Assembly: GCA_043813805.1 (NCBI GenBank)
Contig: JBDRKR010000025.1
Span: 1 to 62,277 of the forward strand
Source of the DNA: 2-02-FULL-43-13 sp043813805
GTDB lineage: Bacteria; Patescibacteriota; Minisyncoccia; Minisyncoccales; MHMH01
Reading direction: 5' to 3'
Length of the DNA: 62,277 nucleotides
Shown here: positions 1 through 7,775 of the stretch, piece after piece
How positions within the stretch are numbered: the stretch's first letter is position 1
Layout of the letters: each line of letters opens with the position of its first letter
Translations under genes and position numbers: made by a program
Notes under the pieces: generated by a model
What the model saw: the letters and a program-made list of their open reading frames with translations, nothing else
What the model was told of the DNA's origin: nothing
The model's database searches: none

Positions 1-16
1 TTTCTATATATAAAAG

Positions 17-490
17 CTAAAATTGAATCAAACATCGAAACACTACAGCAGCAATTAAAAAAATACCGAGAAGCACATAAACTAAGCCGAGAAGAGAGGC
101 TACGTCTCCTTCTATTTGATGTGTTTTAAGTTCCGAAGACATCGAACCAATATCCAAATCGCCTTCCTTTTTCTTAATAACATATATCCCATACCCTAAA
201 AAAATAAATCCGTCTAGAAACGCTAACCACCAAGGTATACCCATCACGACTCCTAAGCTCCCCCATATTTGAAAATACGATGTTTTATTAATAATACTTA
301 ATAAAAGTGCAACGATAATATCAACAATCGAAATAAATATTACAAGCTTCATGGGTCCGCTAAGTAAAGGTGGTGGTAAATGCGGGTCGGTTTCGTTCTT
401 TTTTAATTTAAGGAATAACTCTGGAGATTCTTGGGCTAAAATTTTATCAAACTCTCGCTGCTTATTGTTTTGTTTATTTTTTGATTTCAT
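17..490 (-). CDS. hypothetical membrane protein (157 aa)
   Basis: I do not recognise this protein. The N-terminal 45 residues are polar and lysine-rich (cytoplasmic), followed by a hydrophobic segment at about 48-67, a second hydrophobic stretch at about 77-104, and a C-terminal membrane helix at about 131-153. It is probably an integral membrane protein with no catalytic motif that I can see. It lies directly downstream of another unknown membrane protein (572-1009) with a hairpin terminator between them, so the two are probably separate transcripts. The ATG start has no Shine-Dalgarno site. Confidence 0.6.
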   Translation of the reverse strand: MKSKNKQNNKQREFDKILAQESPELFLKLKKNETDPHLPPPLLSGPMKLVIFISIVDIIVALLLSIINKTSYFQIWGSLGVVMGIPWWLAFLDGFIFLGYGIYVIKKKEGDLDIGSMSSELKTHQIEGDVASLLGLVYVLLGIFLIAAVVFRCLIQF

Positions 491-504
491 TGCCTTACTC
501 TACC

Positions 505-529
505 AAAAAACCGCCCAAAAGGCGATTTT
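505..529 (-). terminator. intrinsic terminator
   Basis: On the minus strand a short GC stem (CGCC/GGCG) with an AT-rich loop is followed by six T residues. It lies just downstream of the 572-1009 gene and probably ends its transcript. Confidence 0.5.
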
Positions 530-571
530 CTGTTCACAACTAATTGCTGAATTTTATACGCTAGCATTTTA

Positions 572-1009
572 CTAAATTTGGCTTTCGGTCGTTTCGGTAT
601 TTTGAATATATTTTTTACTAATAATATAGAATAGAAAGGCTGCAATACTAAAATCGACGAAGGAATATATAATAGCTACACCAGCTGCCTTTCCCATGAA
701 AATCTGTAACAAAATATACCCTCCATTTAGAACAACAAGATACATTGTTGCTAAATTTATAATCTTAGCCTTATCTCCGATAATATAAGTCTTCTTAAGG
801 TAATTTGCAGAATATATTGTTCCAAGCCAAATAGATAGAATCCTTATCGCTAACAAAAATACCATTATTAAAAGTGGTGACCCAAATTTAATTAATGGTA
901 ATAAAATAAAACTTGCAATAAGGCCTATTATAAGTGGTATCACAAAGCCAGCTGTAAGATAATGAGTCGCTGCAATATACCAATTAGATGATTTCTTTTT
1001 TTCTTTCAT
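572..1009 (-). CDS. hypothetical membrane protein (145 aa)
   Basis: Unrecognised protein with about four hydrophobic segments (roughly residues 20-45, 47-70, 85-105 and 112-130) and a charged lysine-rich N-terminus. It has no known active-site motif. The size and topology suggest a small four-helix membrane protein. It has no Shine-Dalgarno site and no neighbouring gene that suggests a pathway. The terminator at 505-529 separates it from the next membrane protein downstream. Confidence 0.55.
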   Translation of the reverse strand: MKEKKKSSNWYIAATHYLTAGFVIPLIIGLIASFILLPLIKFGSPLLIMVFLLAIRILSIWLGTIYSANYLKKTYIIGDKAKIINLATMYLVVLNGGYILLQIFMGKAAGVAIIYSFVDFSIAAFLFYIISKKYIQNTETTESQI

Positions 1010-1201
1010 TTTATGTAAATGTAATTATCTTAATAATTAACCGACCTTTCTCTTATTCTACCAAAAAACCGCACGAATAAATAGGCGGGAATTAGCGGGG
1101 GCTGGTAGACGACGTTAGAACCTGCTTTAAGATAAATAGTGTCCCCTCTTCTATTTTAAATTATTAAGAGAACCCATAAAACATTAGAACTATTATGAAA
1201 G

Positions 1202-1235
1202 AAAAACCGCCTCAACTTTTCAGTAATATTGGCGG
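1202..1235 (-). terminator. probable terminator after the 91-aa gene
   Basis: The minus strand has CCGCC, a long AT-rich loop and GGCGG, followed directly by five T residues. It is placed about 30 nt after the stop of the 1266-1541 gene. The long loop keeps confidence moderate. I see no gene in the rest of the 1010-1265 gap. Confidence 0.4.
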
Positions 1236-1265
1236 AAGCAGCTGGTCTGCTCGGTCCTTTTTTTG

Positions 1266-1541
1266 CTACGGATAGTCCTCTTCGGCGGCGATGAGAACGA
1301 TACATTTCTGTCCGCCTTCCTTGAGAACATCCTCTTTTGTATAGCCATCCTTAGCAAGCTTTCTGGTCAATCTTTCAAGTTTAACCGCCTCGGATGGTTC
1401 GTCTGCCGGCTGATATACAGCGTTATCAACCTGAACTGTATCAAGTTGAGCGTAGCTGTTACCCTCCGGGTCTTTTTGCAGAATAACGATTCTCTCCGGA
1501 TCTGCAGTTCGTAGTGATTCAATCAATTGCTTAACTTTCAT
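1266..1541 (-). CDS. small conserved acidic protein (91 aa), function unknown
   Basis: A soluble protein whose N-terminal half contains the pattern DPERIVILQKDPEGN followed by an acidic C-terminus. From memory it resembles small uncharacterised proteins of the form DPE(R/K)-hydrophobic-DxEGN found in diverse bacteria and phages; no function is known to me. Expression signals are exceptional for this genome: a TTGACA-17-TATAAT promoter (1576-1604), a leader of roughly 28 nt and a strong AGGAGAGG Shine-Dalgarno site. It is therefore probably abundant. It lies beside the tRNA cluster and is followed by a probable terminator. Confidence 0.7.
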   Translation of the reverse strand: MKVKQLIESLRTADPERIVILQKDPEGNSYAQLDTVQVDNAVYQPADEPSEAVKLERLTRKLAKDGYTKEDVLKEGGQKCIVLIAAEEDYP

Positions 1542-1575
1542 TTTTCCCTCTCCTTATTCAATTTTCTATATTATA

Positions 1576-1604
1576 ATTATACCACTTCTCTGCGGTGTTG
1601 TCAA
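1576..1604 (-). promoter_or_regulatory. consensus sigma-70 promoter for the 91-aa gene
   Basis: On the minus strand the -35 box TTGACA (1599-1604) and the -10 box TATAAT (1576-1581) are separated by exactly 17 nt, and TGG precedes the -10 box (an extended -10). Both hexamers match consensus. Confidence 0.85.
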
Positions 1605-1612
1605 TAGCGCAC

Positions 1613-1694
1613 GGGGACGACGAGGCTCGCCCCACGCCTCTTCGGGCTGGGCACTGCCTCCGCCCCTTCGGGGCTCCGGCTTCGAGCCTCGTCC
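1613..1694 (-). repeat. GC-rich structured island carrying a copy of the tRNA-Asp 3' end
   Basis: Bases 1613-1629 repeat exactly the last 17 nt of the tRNA-Asp gene (1739-1755). The outer ends of this island are complementary (GGACGAGGCTCG against the 1613-1629 copy). Inside it, on the minus strand, GCCCC-GAA-GGGGC forms a further hairpin. The segment is much richer in GC than its surroundings and encodes no convincing protein. It could be a remnant attachment site, a tRNA-derived repeat or a structured RNA. Confidence 0.5.
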
Positions 1695-1699
1695 ATCAT

Positions 1700-1736
1700 A
1701 AAATTCAAAAGAGGCCAAATGGCCTCCTTGAATTTT
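1700..1736 (-). terminator. terminator of the tRNA cluster
   Basis: An inverted repeat just downstream of tRNA-Asp has outer arms AAAATTCAA/TTGAATTTT and inner arms GAGGCC/GGCCTC around an AAAT loop. On the minus strand the stem runs into a T-rich end, as expected for an intrinsic terminator. The A-rich and T-rich ends suggest it may act in both directions. Confidence 0.6.
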
Positions 1737-1737
1737 G

Positions 1738-1811
1738 CGGGGACGACGAGGCTCGAACTCGCAACCCTCGGCTCGACAAGCCGATGCTCTAACCAATTGA
1801 GCTACGTCCCC
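1738..1811 (-). tRNA. tRNA-Asp (anticodon GTC)
   Basis: The minus strand folds as a full cloverleaf. The acceptor is GGGGACG/CGTCCCC, the D stem GCTC/GAGC, the anticodon stem TCGGC/GCCGA with loop TTGTCGA (anticodon GTC), and the T stem GCGAG/CTCGT with loop TTCGAGC. The discriminator is G73, as expected for tRNA-Asp. CCA is not encoded, so it must be added by CCA-transferase. Confidence 0.93.
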
Positions 1812-1814
1812 ATG

Positions 1815-1886
1815 TGCCGGAGGCGAGAGTCGAACTCGCAACCACTGGCTTATGATGCCATTGCTCTGCCATTGAGCTACCCCGGC
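1815..1886 (-). tRNA. tRNA with anticodon CAT (elongator Met or Ile2)
   Basis: The acceptor pairs GCCGGGG with CTCCGGC (one G-T pair), the D stem is GCTC/GAGC, the anticodon loop is ATCATAA (anticodon CAT) and the T stem is GCGAG/CTCGC. The discriminator is A and CCA is not encoded. Position 27-43 of the anticodon stem is an A-G mismatch. It lacks initiator features, so it is either elongator tRNA-Met or the tRNA-Ile whose CAT is modified to lysidine; sequence alone does not settle this. Confidence 0.9.
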
Positions 1887-1933
1887 CCTTCCTAAGCTAA
1901 AAACTACAAACTAATTGCTAGAAACTAACAGTG

Positions 1934-2004
1934 TTGCGGGGCCAGGAATTGCACCTGGGCTTCGGGCTTATGAGACCCGCGACCTACTACTGGTCCACCC
2001 CGCT
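1934..2004 (-). tRNA. initiator tRNA-fMet (anticodon CAT)
   Basis: The minus strand gives acceptor AGCGGGG/CCCCGCA with an unpaired 1-72 position (A-A), the hallmark of initiator tRNAs. The anticodon stem is rich in G-C pairs (CGGGT/GCCCG) around CTCATAA, and the T stem is CCAGG/CCTGG. The 3' end matches the bacterial initiator type. CCA is not encoded. The first base is A rather than the C of E. coli. Confidence 0.9.
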
Positions 2005-2051
2005 ATGTTATATACACCATCTTACTATACTGGAATTCTGTAAAAAATCAA

Positions 2052-2582
2052 CTACGTTAAAATCTGCAAAGAATTAAACGCCCTTTGATAGGCCCCCAGA
2101 GTGGCTTTGGCCTCGTCTTGGCTCAGCCGGTAATCGGGGTTATGGACGATATTGTTGCGGACCTTATGCGCCGCGTAAACGTCATCAAGGTTGCCCACGG
2201 TCGCCGATGTCAGTTTGCCCAGCTTTTCTTCAAGGGTCTGACCGATAAAACCCATTCTTTTTAAACTGGCGTCCAATAAATCATCCGCCTCAATGACAGC
2301 CATTTTCGATTCTGATTCTGCGCCGGTGCTAAGACGATTGATGATTTTGTTCCAGATTTTCGTAATTCTTTTAGCCCCAAACGGCCGGGTGGTGAGAAAC
2401 TCCCAAAAATCCTGCACGAACAGCCATTGATAATAATGGGTTTTAAAAATGAGGATAATAATGGCAATCAATAAAATTAAACCGATCGATAAAAATGTAA
2501 ACTGAACCCAGAGCAATTTTTGCTGGATTTCGGGAGAAATCAAGAATGAAATAATAGCGTCGAGATTAATATTAATGCTCAT
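2052..2582 (-). CDS. membrane-anchored protein with HEPN-like RX4H motif (176 aa)
   Basis: Unknown protein conserved, as far as I recall, in related uncultured bacteria. A hydrophobic helix at about 24-47 anchors the N-terminus. The cytoplasmic C-terminal half is helical and holds R142-N-N-I-V-H147 within a helix-turn context. This RX4-6H spacing is characteristic of HEPN domains, many of which are metal-independent RNases, while others only bind. The family match is by motif and predicted helical content only. The gene sits directly downstream of gatA and might be co-transcribed with it. No toxin or antitoxin partner is visible. Confidence 0.6.
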   Translation of the reverse strand: MSININLDAIISFLISPEIQQKLLWVQFTFLSIGLILLIAIIILIFKTHYYQWLFVQDFWEFLTTRPFGAKRITKIWNKIINRLSTGAESESKMAVIEADDLLDASLKRMGFIGQTLEEKLGKLTSATVGNLDDVYAAHKVRNNIVHNPDYRLSQDEAKATLGAYQRAFNSLQILT

Positions 2583-2590
2583 AATAAAGA

Positions 2591-4009
2591 TTATGCTGAA
2601 TTTTCAAAAAATGCGGCGGCTTCAAAAATCTGATTTTCCTTGAAAGATTGGCCGATGATTTGCAAACCTACCGGCAGATGCCCCACCTTACCGCAAGGCA
2701 CAGAAAGCGCCGGTAACCCGGCTAAATTTATCGAAACGGTGTAAACATCAACCAAATACATGGAAAGGGGGTCCTCTATCTTTTCACCGATTTTGAAGGG
2801 CAAAATAGGCGAGGTCGGAGTCATAATCATATCAACCTTCTTAAAAGCGTTGTTAAAGTCTTCAATAATCTTAGTTCTCACCCTCTGTGCTCTTTTGTAA
2901 TAAGCCTCGTAGTAGCCGGACGATAAGGCGTAAGTTCCCAGCATAATCCGTCTTCGTACTTCCGCCCCAAAGCCTTCTCCCCTGCTTTTTAAATAAACAT
3001 CCAGTAATGAATTCTCTTTTTTAGAGAAGCCGTATTTGATGCCGTCGTATCGAGCCAGATTTGCCGAGGCCTCCGAAGGGTTGATGATGTAATAGGCGGG
3101 CAGCGCATATTCGGTATGGGGTAGGTTTATCTCAATTATCTTCGCTCCGGCTTTTTCGTACCGATTAATGGCGCTTTTCACCAGTTTTTCAACTTCCGGA
3201 TCTATCCCTTTGACAAAATACTCTTTCGGTACGCCAACCCGTAATTTTCCAATTTCCAATTTACAATTTTCCAATTCCGGTACCGCAACACTAGTTGAAT
3301 CTAACGGATCTTTACCTTTAATGGCTTCAAATACTATTTTAGCATCTTCCACGGTTTTCGTAATGGGACCGATCTGGTCCAAAGAAGAGGCAAAAGCCAT
3401 TAATCCGAATCTTGAAACAGCGCCGTAGGTAGGTTTCAATCCGACGACTCCGCAGAAAGAAGCGGGCTGACGGATAGAACCGCCCGTGTCAGAACCTAGG
3501 GCATAGACGGTCATATTGGCGGCCACAGCCGCTGCCGATCCACCCGACGAACCGCCGGGGACTCTGGACGGGTCAAGAGGATTACGGGTGGGGCCAAACG
3601 CCGAATTCTCGGTGGAAGAGCCCATCGCAAACTCATCAAGATTGGTTTTACCTAAAATCACCGCTCCCTGTTTTTTTAATCTTTTGACAACCGTGGCGTC
3701 ATAGGGGGCTGTGTAGTTTTCGAGGATCTTCGAAGCCGTCGTGCACTTTGCGCCCTCAACCAAAATATTGTCTTTTATGGCCACAGGTATGCCTGCCAAC
3801 ATCGGAAGATCTTGGGTACGAGTAATCAAGTCGTCGGCTTTCTTGGCTTCATCTAAAGCGGCGTTTTCCCTTAAAGCCAAAAAGGCGAAAATTTCCTTAT
3901 TGCTGTTTTTAATGCTGTCGAAATGCGCCCTGCAAAGTTCCACGGCGGAAAACTCTTTTTTTTTCAAACCTTGATGCGCCTGGGCGATTGTTAAGTCGGT
4001 TAGAATCAT
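2591..4009 (-). CDS. gatA: Asp/Glu-tRNA amidotransferase subunit A
   Basis: GatA releases ammonia from glutamine or asparagine for transamidation of Glu-tRNA(Gln) or Asp-tRNA(Asn). The amidase signature is complete: K79 (AIKDN), the serine-rich loop GGSSGGSAAA with S154, and the nucleophile S178 in GSDTGGS. The length of 472 aa is usual. It follows gatC with no spacing, so the two are an operon; gatB is not in the window. Around residues 244-256 the sequence ELENCKLEIGKLR is encoded by an AT-rich direct repeat (minus-strand AAATTGGAAAATTGTAAATT-type units, about 3240-3277), which looks like repeat DNA absorbed into the frame. Confidence 0.95.
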   Translation of the reverse strand: MILTDLTIAQAHQGLKKKEFSAVELCRAHFDSIKNSNKEIFAFLALRENAALDEAKKADDLITRTQDLPMLAGIPVAIKDNILVEGAKCTTASKILENYTAPYDATVVKRLKKQGAVILGKTNLDEFAMGSSTENSAFGPTRNPLDPSRVPGGSSGGSAAAVAANMTVYALGSDTGGSIRQPASFCGVVGLKPTYGAVSRFGLMAFASSLDQIGPITKTVEDAKIVFEAIKGKDPLDSTSVAVPELENCKLEIGKLRVGVPKEYFVKGIDPEVEKLVKSAINRYEKAGAKIIEINLPHTEYALPAYYIINPSEASANLARYDGIKYGFSKKENSLLDVYLKSRGEGFGAEVRRRIMLGTYALSSGYYEAYYKRAQRVRTKIIEDFNNAFKKVDMIMTPTSPILPFKIGEKIEDPLSMYLVDVYTVSINLAGLPALSVPCGKVGHLPVGLQIIGQSFKENQIFEAAAFFENSA

Positions 4010-4288
4010 TTATTTGAGAATTGATTTCACTTTAATATAGTTATCTTTAGTTTCCGGCGCCAATCCCAATAAGTTTCCAGCACCTTTTTCGGCCTCATCT
4101 TTTCTAAAGACGTTCTTTATGGATAAAGGATGCGAAGTCTCTTTTGTTTCGGAAACATCCACCTTTTTTAATTTTTCTATGTAATCTAAAATTGCCGAGA
4201 GATCCTTTCCATACTTTTTAAGCTCTTTCTTAGCTAAACCAAGCCTCGCAAGCTTAGCGATATGTTGTACTTCTTTTTGAGTTATCAT
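4010..4288 (-). CDS. gatC: Asp/Glu-tRNA amidotransferase subunit C
   Basis: A short GatC that wraps around GatA and stabilises the amidotransferase. The typical start MITQKEVQHIAKLARLGL and the middle pattern ILDYIEKL are present. I start at 4288 because an upstream in-frame ATG (4312) would add eight residues unlike the family. The protein is 92 aa, which is normal. Its stop abuts the gatA start codon, indicating coupled translation. Confidence 0.92.
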   Translation of the reverse strand: MITQKEVQHIAKLARLGLAKKELKKYGKDLSAILDYIEKLKKVDVSETKETSHPLSIKNVFRKDEAEKGAGNLLGLAPETKDNYIKVKSILK

Positions 4289-4349
4289 ATAAACATATAA
4301 GCATTTAAACAATTTGTTCAGATGCTTAAATGTTAAAATGTTAAAATGA

Positions 4350-5402
4350 TTATTTGGGCGGTTCCAAATATTCGGTTTCAGTCAAAACCTCTCTTAATTC
4401 ATCGAGGTTTTCTAACACCAGGCCCGCGCCTCGGGCTACGGCCGTCACCGGATCTTCAACGATGCGGGTGGGAATTTTTGTTTCTTTGGTGATCAAAATA
4501 TCGATACCGTTAAGCAGGCTGCCGCCGCCCACGAGCGATATGCCGTTTCTCATCACATCCGATAAAAGCTCGGGCGGCGTTTCTTCCACCGCAGTTTTGA
4601 TGGTATTGACGATTTGCTTGATTGACTTTGACATGGCCTGGGCAATGCTGTTTTCGGAAACTAAAATTTCTTCCGGCAAACCCGTCACTAAGTTTCTCCC
4701 CCTCATCGGCATTTCCTTTTTTCCTTTCATGGGAAAGGCGCAACCAATCCCGATTTTAATTTCCTCAGCGGTCCTCTCTCCGATGAGAAGCTTGTATTCC
4801 TCTTGCGCGAACTGAATAATATCTTCATTAAGCTTGTCTCCGGCGATTCTCAGGCTTTTGGCTAAAACAATCCCTCCCAAAGAAATGACCACCACCTGAG
4901 TCGTGCCGCCGCCGATATCAACCACAAAGTTTCCTCCCGCTTCCTGAACGGCTAATCTCGCCCCAATGGCAGCCGCCATCGGCTGCTCAATCAGATAGAC
5001 TTCGCTCGCCCCTGCCGATAATCCCGCATCCCTGACTGATTTTTTTTCAACCTCCGTCACTTCGCAAGGCACTCCGATGATAACGCGAGGCCTGGGTTTG
5101 AAAAAGAATTTTCTTTGCTGAACTTTTTCAATAAAATAACGCAGCATCTGCTCGGTTACCTCAAAGTCGGAAATCACGCCGTTTACCAAAGGACGCGTAG
5201 CCACAATATGGGCCGGGGTTCTCCCGACCATCTTTTTAGCCTCATCTCCGATGGCTAAAACCTGTCCGGTTTTTTGATTGATGGCCACGACCGAAGGTTC
5301 AAAAATAACAATTCCCCGCCCTCTTAAATAAACGAGGGTTGTGGCGGTCCCCAAATCAATGGCAATATCCTGGAAAAAATGCGAAAAAAATTTATTAAAC
5401 AT
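4350..5402 (-). CDS. mreB: rod shape-determining protein MreB (paralogue 1)
   Basis: Actin-like ATPase that forms membrane-associated filaments guiding wall synthesis. The nucleotide-binding phosphate loops (DLGTATTLVYL near the N-terminus and DIGGGTTQVVVISLGG near residue 165) are clear. The adenosine motif LVGGGSLLNGI is also present. The first dozen residues (MFNKFFSHFFQD) form an amphipathic helix suited to membrane binding. The length of 350 aa is normal. It lies just downstream of proS, 5 nt from its stop. A second, divergent MreB is encoded at 9195-10202. Confidence 0.95.
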   Translation of the reverse strand: MFNKFFSHFFQDIAIDLGTATTLVYLRGRGIVIFEPSVVAINQKTGQVLAIGDEAKKMVGRTPAHIVATRPLVNGVISDFEVTEQMLRYFIEKVQQRKFFFKPRPRVIIGVPCEVTEVEKKSVRDAGLSAGASEVYLIEQPMAAAIGARLAVQEAGGNFVVDIGGGTTQVVVISLGGIVLAKSLRIAGDKLNEDIIQFAQEEYKLLIGERTAEEIKIGIGCAFPMKGKKEMPMRGRNLVTGLPEEILVSENSIAQAMSKSIKQIVNTIKTAVEETPPELLSDVMRNGISLVGGGSLLNGIDILITKETKIPTRIVEDPVTAVARGAGLVLENLDELREVLTETEYLEPPK

Positions 5403-5407
5403 GATTA

Positions 5408-6691
5408 TTATCGCGATGTTGAACGATGTTGAAATCCGATTTCAACAAGTTTGTTGAAATCCGATTTCAACGAAACCAGTTTTGTTTTCTGCTCGTTACG
5501 TTTCTTAATTTCAATTGAATCTTGCTTCAGAGTCTTTTCGCTGACAACCATCCTTAAGGGAATACCTAATAAATCAGCTTCGGCAAATTTCTCACCGGCC
5601 GCTTTGCCCTCTCTGTCATCGTACAATACTTCAATGCCCTTCTTTTGTAAATCATCATAAATTTTTTGCGCGGTTTGTTTTACTTCAGAATTTTCGCCGA
5701 GCTGAATCAAGTGGATCTGAAACGGCGCCACGGCCTCAGGCCATAAAATTCCCCTTTCATCGTGGAAAATTTCGGCGATAGTGCCCATCAGGCGCCCCAA
5801 ACCGATCCCATAAGAACCCATAATAACGGGGTTATCTTTGCCGTTTTTATCTTTGAAAGTCAGCCCCAAAGCTGAAGAATATTTTGTCCCCAAGGGAAAA
5901 ATATTGCCTATTTCTATTGCCTTTTTTTCTTCCAGGTCAGCTTTTTTTAATCCTAATTCGTCTAAAACCTCGTCTTGATAAACCTCCTTGTTGATTGCTA
6001 TCTTCTTTTTTTGATCAATGTATATTATATCTTCACCGGCCTCGGAAATTGCCTGAAACTCGTCGCTGAATTTGCTGAAAGACCCGCCGCTGGCAAAAGT
6101 GCGGAAGGTATAATTTTTAAGCCCCACCCTGGAAAAAATCTTTAAATAAGCGGCTGCGCATTTTTCATAAAAATCCTTGAATTCTTCTTCTGTTCTGGAA
6201 AAAGAATAAAGATCTTTCATTAGAAACTCCCTTACCCTCATCAAACCGCTTTTAGCTCTGAGCTCGTTCCTAAACTTCGTCTGAAACTGATAAACATAGC
6301 GGGGTAAATCTCTCCAAGAATTCACATACTCTTTCATCAAATTGGCCAGGGGCTCCTCGTGAGTGTTGGCGATGCCTGCATCCGCGCCATTTGCGAGTTT
6401 TGTCTTAAACCAATTGTCCACCACTTTGTCATCCCACCTGCCGCTTTTCTTCCAAATCTCGGGATCTTGCAAAGAGGTCAGCAGAACCTGCTCTCCGCCC
6501 AGCTCGTCCATTTCCTCTTTAATGATTTGCTTTATTTTTTCTATCACTCTTAATCCCAGGGGCAAAAAAGCAAAAACTCCGGCCATTTCTTTATGAATAA
6601 AACCGGCTCGAATCAAAAGTTTGGCGTTCACCGAAACTTCTTCTTTGGGAGCTTCTTTTAAAAGCTTGGTAAAAAGTTGCGATTGCTTCAT
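5408..6691 (-). CDS. proS: prolyl-tRNA synthetase, short form without editing insert
   Basis: Class II synthetase that charges tRNA-Pro. The bacterial-type core is present, with motif 2 around FRNELRAKSGLMRVREF and motif 3 around GSYGIGLGRLMG, followed by an anticodon-binding domain. At 427 aa it lacks the roughly 180-residue insertion (editing) domain found between motifs 2 and 3 in E. coli-type ProS; short forms are known in alphaproteobacteria and mitochondria. The last 20 or so residues (SDFNKLVEIGFQ...) are encoded by two copies of a 19-bp palindrome (5428-5471), so the natural C-terminus has been extended or replaced by repeat DNA. Confidence 0.93.
   Translation of the reverse strand: MKQSQLFTKLLKEAPKEEVSVNAKLLIRAGFIHKEMAGVFAFLPLGLRVIEKIKQIIKEEMDELGGEQVLLTSLQDPEIWKKSGRWDDKVVDNWFKTKLANGADAGIANTHEEPLANLMKEYVNSWRDLPRYVYQFQTKFRNELRAKSGLMRVREFLMKDLYSFSRTEEEFKDFYEKCAAAYLKIFSRVGLKNYTFRTFASGGSFSKFSDEFQAISEAGEDIIYIDQKKKIAINKEVYQDEVLDELGLKKADLEEKKAIEIGNIFPLGTKYSSALGLTFKDKNGKDNPVIMGSYGIGLGRLMGTIAEIFHDERGILWPEAVAPFQIHLIQLGENSEVKQTAQKIYDDLQKKGIEVLYDDREGKAAGEKFAEADLLGIPLRMVVSEKTLKQDSIEIKKRNEQKTKLVSLKSDFNKLVEIGFQHRSTSR
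5428..5471. repeat. two copies of a TCGGA-centred palindrome inside the proS 3' end
   Basis: GTTGAAATCGGATTTCAAC (minus strand) occurs at 5428-5446 and again at 5453-5471. Each copy is a 9-nt inverted repeat around one central base. The centre TCGGA is shared with the palindromes at the transposase locus and at 48219. Confidence 0.85.
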
Positions 6692-6692
6692 G

Positions 6693-7766
6693 TTAAAATA
6701 TTCTAGGGATATCGAATTTCACCGTGACGAAAATCATGAAGATAATCAAAAGCACAAAAAAGGTCGCGGTAATATTCTGCTCTATTTTGTAATTAAGCGG
6801 CTTGCCCCTTCTTAATCCTTCAATAGCCAAAAAAACTATCTTGCCGCCGTCCAAAGCCGGAATCGGCAGAATATTGGTTAAAGCCATGGCTACTGAAATG
6901 TAAGAAACCAGGAAGAAGAAATAACTTACCCCCATTTTGGAATATTGCCCCAATAAGTCTAAAATCCCTATCGGACCGAACATTTCCATTTTCAGGCCGC
7001 TTGGCAGTTTGGCTATGCCCAGGACGTTCTTTATGCCGGCTATCCACCCCCTAATAATATTGGCGGTCATCCCGGCCGAAATTGTTATCCCCTGCCAAGG
7101 AGCCGAAAACCAGGAATAATGCTTTAAAGCGATCCTGGCCAAGGCAACGCCCATGGGACCGGTTTCGGCCGGATAAGATTCCCGCGGCACGATTTTTTTC
7201 TCAAGAAAATCCTGTCCCCTTTTGACGGTCAAGGTAATTTCTTTTCCTTTATTAGCGGCGATGAAACTTTGAACATCGGCTACTTTTTCAAATCCGATGA
7301 TCACGTCTCCGGCTTGAAAATCGGCCGCTTGAGCCGGCGAATCAGACATAATCTGAGTAATCTGAATCTTCACTTCTTTAAGGTTGTAATTTTCCTCATC
7401 CGAAACAGCTTGAGGCAAACCCCAAGTCGCAGACGCTACCCCCAATAAGACCGCCGAAACTATCCAAAAGGAAACAACACCTCCGATGATGATAAGGAAT
7501 CTCTGCCAAAGGGGCTTATCTGTAAAACTGCGGTAATCTTCGACCCCTCCTGCCTCGCCATGAATTTTAACAAAGGCGCCGAAAGGAATCAGGTTCAAAG
7601 AATAAATTGTTTCACCGATTTTTTTGCCGATGATACGCGGCGGATAACCAACGCCGAATTCTTCGATTTTAGTACCGAATTTTTTGGCCAAAATAAAATG
7701 GCCGAACTCGTGGATAACCAAAAGGGCGATTAAGCTAAAAAGAGCGATAAGAATAGTTAATATCAT
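6693..7766 (-). CDS. rseP: RseP-type site-2 membrane metalloprotease with PDZ domain
   Basis: Intramembrane zinc protease of family M50 that cleaves membrane-bound substrates such as anti-sigma factors. The zinc motif H19-E20-F21-G22-H23 lies in the first membrane helix. A single PDZ domain covers about residues 120-195. The third zinc ligand motif NILPIPALDGG is near residue 310, followed by C-terminal membrane helices. The length of 357 aa fits the one-PDZ form. It lies between frr and proS with 1-9 nt spacing, an arrangement often seen in bacteria. Confidence 0.93.
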   Translation of the reverse strand: MILTILIALFSLIALLVIHEFGHFILAKKFGTKIEEFGVGYPPRIIGKKIGETIYSLNLIPFGAFVKIHGEAGGVEDYRSFTDKPLWQRFLIIIGGVVSFWIVSAVLLGVASATWGLPQAVSDEENYNLKEVKIQITQIMSDSPAQAADFQAGDVIIGFEKVADVQSFIAANKGKEITLTVKRGQDFLEKKIVPRESYPAETGPMGVALARIALKHYSWFSAPWQGITISAGMTANIIRGWIAGIKNVLGIAKLPSGLKMEMFGPIGILDLLGQYSKMGVSYFFFLVSYISVAMALTNILPIPALDGGKIVFLAIEGLRRGKPLNYKIEQNITATFFVLLIIFMIFVTVKFDIPRIF

Positions 7767-7775
7767 GAATTTTAT

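Noticed and set aside
1080..1262. possible SRP RNA because of GGAAGCAGC near 1233
   Set aside because: The required GGTCAGG...CCGGAAGG context and the long stem are absent; the match is too short.
1566..1841. 91-codon minus-strand frame across the tRNA-Asp gene
   Set aside because: It is the translation of the tRNA itself and shows the usual tRNA-shadow peptide VAQLVRAS. It has no ribosome site and overlaps the structural RNA.
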